A stretch of 7,900 nucleotides of DNA from Hydrogenothermaceae bacterium (GTDB lineage: Bacteria > Aquificota > Aquificia > Aquificales > Hydrogenothermaceae): positions 1 to 7,900 of the forward strand of contig JALSPY010000244.1 in the NCBI GenBank assembly GCA_026985705.1. The letters are read 5' to 3'. Position numbers and translations under genes: made by a program. Position 1 is the stretch's first letter. Every line of letters starts with the position of its first letter. Below are positions 5,426-7,900 of this stretch, in pieces. Under the pieces are notes generated by a model. It was not told the DNA's origin and ran no database searches. It saw only the letters and a program-made list of their open reading frames with translations.

Positions 5426-6751
5426 GTGAGATTAAAGGATATTTTAGAGATAACAAATGGAAAAGGAATAAATATTAAAACTTTAGATAAAAAAATTCAT
5501 AAATTTTGTATAGACAGTCGCAAAATTGGAAAGGGAGATTTTTTTGTTCCTATCGTTGGAGAAAAATTTGACGGTCATAATTTTATTAGTGAAAGTATAG
5601 AAAAAGGGGCAATTGGATATTTTACAGAAAGGGAAAACCTAAAATATCCAAACGGTATTTTAGTAAAAAACAGTTTGGAAGCTCTAAAAAAGATAGGAAG
5701 TTATAAAAGAAAAAATTTAAGCTCTACAGTGGCTATAACTGGAACAGCTGGGAAAACTACAACGAAGGAGCTTACTAACTTTATCCTTTCAAACTTCTTT
5801 AAAACTTATGCAACAACAGGTAATCTAAATAATCATATAGGATTGCCCTTAACTTTAGCAAATATTGATGAAATCTCAGAAATAGGTATATTTGAGCTTG
5901 GAGCTAGTAAAATCGGAGATATAAGAGAGTTAATTGAAATATCTAACCCTGACATAAGAGTTTTAGTTTCTGTTGGATATGCTCATACGGAAGGTTTTAA
6001 AAGTTATGAGGGAGTTTTGAAGGGTAAAGGGGAAATTTTTATTAACAGTGATATGAATGTTTTACCTTTTAAACTAAATAAGTATTACAAGCTTAAAAAC
6101 TGTATTACCTTTGGAGAAGAGATAGAGGCAGATATAAAGGTTAGTAATATTAAAATTACAAAAGATGGAACTTCTGGAACTGTAAGCTATAAAAATGAAA
6201 AAATTGAGTTAAAACTTCCACTGTTTAATAAAGCTATCTTTTATAATATCTCTGCAGTAGCTGGGGTTTTACACTATTTAAATATAAATCCTATAAAACC
6301 TTTAGCTCTATTAAAGGATTTTCAACTTCCATACGGTAGGGGGAGACTAATAAAACTAAATAATTTTCAAATAATTGATGATAGCTATAATGCTAATCCT
6401 TTATCAGTTGAGAATGCTATAAAAACTTTAAATATGATACCGACAAAGAAGATTTTAATCTTAGGTGATATGTTAGAGCTAGGAGAATTATCTGAAAACT
6501 TACACAGAAATATTGGCAAGTTAATTTTAAAAACTGATATAAATACGATTTTCCTTTATGGAAATGAAACTAAATATATATATGATGAGATAAAGGCTCA
6601 TAAATTAGCTTATTACTCTGATAATAAAGAAGCTCTTTTAAAAAGACTTTTAGATTATTTAAAAAGTGATAAAGAATATAAAACAATTTTAATAAAAGGC
6701 TCTAGAGGAATGAAAATGGAAGAGTTTTTAGAGCATTTGATAAACTTTTAA
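5426..6751 (+). CDS. murF: UDP-N-acetylmuramoyl-tripeptide--D-alanyl-D-alanine ligase
   Basis: MurF adds D-Ala-D-Ala to the UDP-MurNAc-tripeptide, the last cytoplasmic step before the lipid-linked peptidoglycan precursors. The 441 residues show the three Mur ligase domains. The N-terminal UDP-binding domain has CIDSRKIGKGDFFVPIVGEKFDGHNF (28-53). The central ATPase has P-loop AITGTAGKTTTKE (103-115), GNLNNHIGLPLTL (132-144), FELGASKIGDI (156-166) and KGKGEIF (199-205), which contains the lysine region carbamylated in this family. The C-terminal domain has YGRGR and DDSYNANPLSVENA (318-331). The start is GTG at 5426 with GAGGAG at 5412-5417. The family usually has Asn-His after ELGA; here it is Ser-Lys. 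It stands alone, apart from the other mur genes, between the divergent NYN gene and a convergent permease 10 bp downstream. Confidence 0.96.
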   Translation: MRLKDILEITNGKGINIKTLDKKIHKFCIDSRKIGKGDFFVPIVGEKFDGHNFISESIEKGAIGYFTERENLKYPNGILVKNSLEALKKIGSYKRKNLSSTVAITGTAGKTTTKELTNFILSNFFKTYATTGNLNNHIGLPLTLANIDEISEIGIFELGASKIGDIRELIEISNPDIRVLVSVGYAHTEGFKSYEGVLKGKGEIFINSDMNVLPFKLNKYYKLKNCITFGEEIEADIKVSNIKITKDGTSGTVSYKNEKIELKLPLFNKAIFYNISAVAGVLHYLNINPIKPLALLKDFQLPYGRGRLIKLNNFQIIDDSYNANPLSVENAIKTLNMIPTKKILILGDMLELGELSENLHRNIGKLILKTDINTIFLYGNETKYIYDEIKAHKLAYYSDNKEALLKRLLDYLKSDKEYKTILIKGSRGMKMEEFLEHLINF

Positions 6752-6761
6752 CTTTTTTCTT

Positions 6762-7736
6762 TTACTCAAAAAACTTTTTCCTAATTTGTGGGTCAACTTT
6801 AGCTAAAAGAATATCAGCAATTAGATTTCCTATAATTAACATTATGGCTCCTATATACAATCCGCCCATCACTACATATAAGTCTTGAGATAAAACTGCA
6901 TCTAACATAAGTTTTCCCATTCCCGGCCAGTTTACTATAATCTCAACTAAAGCAGCTCCAGATAGAAGATTAGCTATCTCAAATCCAAGTAATGTTATAA
7001 ATGGATTTATCGCATTTCTTAATGCATATTTAAATATTATCTTTTTTTTAGGAATACCCCTAGCTATTGCAAACTTTACATATTCTGAGTTTAAAGCCTC
7101 AATCATTGCACTTCTCATAAGTCTAACGAGACCAGCTAAAGAGCCTATAGCTAAAACTAATGCTGGTAAAGAAACATGCCATAAACGGTCTAAAAATTTT
7201 TCTAATGGAGGTAAAGCCTCATAATCTGGAGATGTTGCCCCACCTGTTGGAAAAATTCCAGTTTTAACTGCAATAAATAAAAATAAAAATGCTAGAAAGA
7301 AGTTAGGTGTGGACATAAATGTAAATGAGGTCAGCTGAATAACTTTATCTACAAATCTGTTTTGATAAATTGCTGACAAAATACCTAATGGAATAGCTAA
7401 ACTCCACGCTAAAACTGCGGAAGTTATAGACAGAAAAAGTGTATTTGGAATTCGCTCTTTTATTAAATCTATCACAGGTATGTTATAGCTGAATGAATAG
7501 CCAAAATCAAATCTTAGAGCATTCCATAACCATTTAAAATACTGAACTATTAAAGGTTGGTCTAATCCATAGGTTTTTTTTAACTGCTCTATAGTTTCAG
7601 GTGAAATCTGTGGATTCATCTTTAACGAGGTTAGATAATCACCGGGAGCCAGATTTATTATAAAAAATGAAATAAAAGTGATACCAAAAACAAGTGGTAT
7701 CATCTGAAGAAGTCTTTTAAGAATAAATAAAAACAT
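6762..7736 (-). CDS. ABC transporter inner-membrane permease, DppB/OppB family (peptide or nickel uptake)
   Basis: The protein is one of the two membrane subunits of a peptide/nickel-type importer. The 324 residues fit the family. FILKRLLQMIPLVFGITFISFFIINLAPGD (4-33) is the hallmark N-terminus with the first membrane helix. QLKKTYGLDQPLIVQYFKWL and FDFGYSFSYNIPVIDLI follow, then helices at about 99-122, 138-158, 190-208, 245-265 and 287-311. The EAA loop that contacts the ATPase is MIEALNSEYVKFAIARGIPKKKIIFKYALRNAI (211-243), and NWPGMGKLMLDAVLSQD (269-285) is also typical. Substrate cannot be decided from the permease alone, so no symbol is given. There is no good ribosome-binding site before the ATG, and the stop of the upstream gene is only 5 bp away, so coupled translation is likely. 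No partner permease, ATPase or binding-protein gene lies within the window, so they must be elsewhere. Confidence 0.95.
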   Translation of the reverse strand: MFLFILKRLLQMIPLVFGITFISFFIINLAPGDYLTSLKMNPQISPETIEQLKKTYGLDQPLIVQYFKWLWNALRFDFGYSFSYNIPVIDLIKERIPNTLFLSITSAVLAWSLAIPLGILSAIYQNRFVDKVIQLTSFTFMSTPNFFLAFLFLFIAVKTGIFPTGGATSPDYEALPPLEKFLDRLWHVSLPALVLAIGSLAGLVRLMRSAMIEALNSEYVKFAIARGIPKKKIIFKYALRNAINPFITLLGFEIANLLSGAALVEIIVNWPGMGKLMLDAVLSQDLYVVMGGLYIGAIMLIIGNLIADILLAKVDPQIRKKFFE

Positions 7737-7741
7737 ATCTA

Positions 7742-7900
7742 TTAGTTAGGTTTCTCTTGAGATTTGTCTTTTTGTCTTTTTAAATCTTCTTCAGCCTGTT
7801 TTACAATGTTTTTCATCATTTCAGCTATAAACTCACCTCTGTTTAAGATAGTGTGGTATTTAAAAACTTTATCTCTGCCTGCTTTAGCTATAGCTTCTCT
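7742..7900 (-). CDS. C-terminal end of an unrecognised gene, cut by the window edge
   Basis: Fifty-two codons, open from the edge to TAA at 7744-7742, encode REAIAKAGRDKVFKYHTIL, then NRGEFIAEMMKNIVKQAEED, then a highly charged tail rich in Lys, Gln and Glu. The reading looks helical and ends in a disordered polar tail; I do not recognise the family. It lies 5 bp upstream of the permease in the same direction, so the two are probably co-transcribed. A second in-frame stop (TAG) follows the first directly. Confidence 0.75.
   Translation of the reverse strand, partial: REAIAKAGRDKVFKYHTILNRGEFIAEMMKNIVKQAEEDLKRQKDKSQEKPN

Noticed and set aside
6752..6761. Bidirectional terminator between murF and the permease
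   Set aside because: T-rich on one strand, but no stable hairpin could be drawn in or around the 10-bp gap.

Overview
The window reads as chromosomal DNA from an A+T-rich bacterium. The gene styles, A/T-heavy codon use and one protein resembling the alpha-carbonic anhydrases known from Sulfurihydrogenibium suggest a thermophilic Aquificota of the Hydrogenothermaceae type. That placement is an inference from motifs only; no 16S rRNA or other marker is present.

Left part (1-1263): a decaying solo tnpB (IS200/IS605-IS1341 type). From about 302 to 1258 one frame reads as TnpB, from the segment before RuvC-I to the C-terminus, broken by a TAG at 509 and a TAA at 767. The N-terminal third is not recognisable. 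In its place, positions 65-305 form four consecutive hairpins, two with perfect stems of 16 and 18 bp, with no assigned function. The 3' end of the element (about 1130-1263) has small hairpins and the AGTTCAC-type end expected of a TnpB right end and its guide (omega) RNA.

Middle, plus strand (1376-2350): hemB, with an intact zinc site and both active-site lysines. It faces a compact minus-strand cluster of four genes read from 5342 down to 2377: an NYN/LabA-type protein, a rhomboid protease, the ribosome-rescue GTPase HflX, and a short exported protein whose start overlaps the hflX stop. The last protein aligns by eye with alpha-carbonic anhydrase, but it has lost one zinc histidine, the gatekeeper Glu and the Thr-Thr pair. 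It looks like a trimmed, catalytically dead relative and is the most interesting protein here.

Right part: murF (5426-6751, GTG start) diverges from the NYN gene across an 83-bp intergenic region holding promoters for both directions. MurF converges with a minus-strand DppB-type ABC permease (6762-7736). That gene lies 5 bp downstream of the C-terminal end of an unrecognised gene running off the right edge.

The intact genes are mostly housekeeping (tetrapyrrole synthesis, peptidoglycan precursor synthesis, ribosome rescue, peptide or nickel uptake). I see no clear novel defence or mobile system. The points worth a second look are the dead-carbonic-anhydrase-like protein in the hflX cluster and the unexplained hairpin series at the left.
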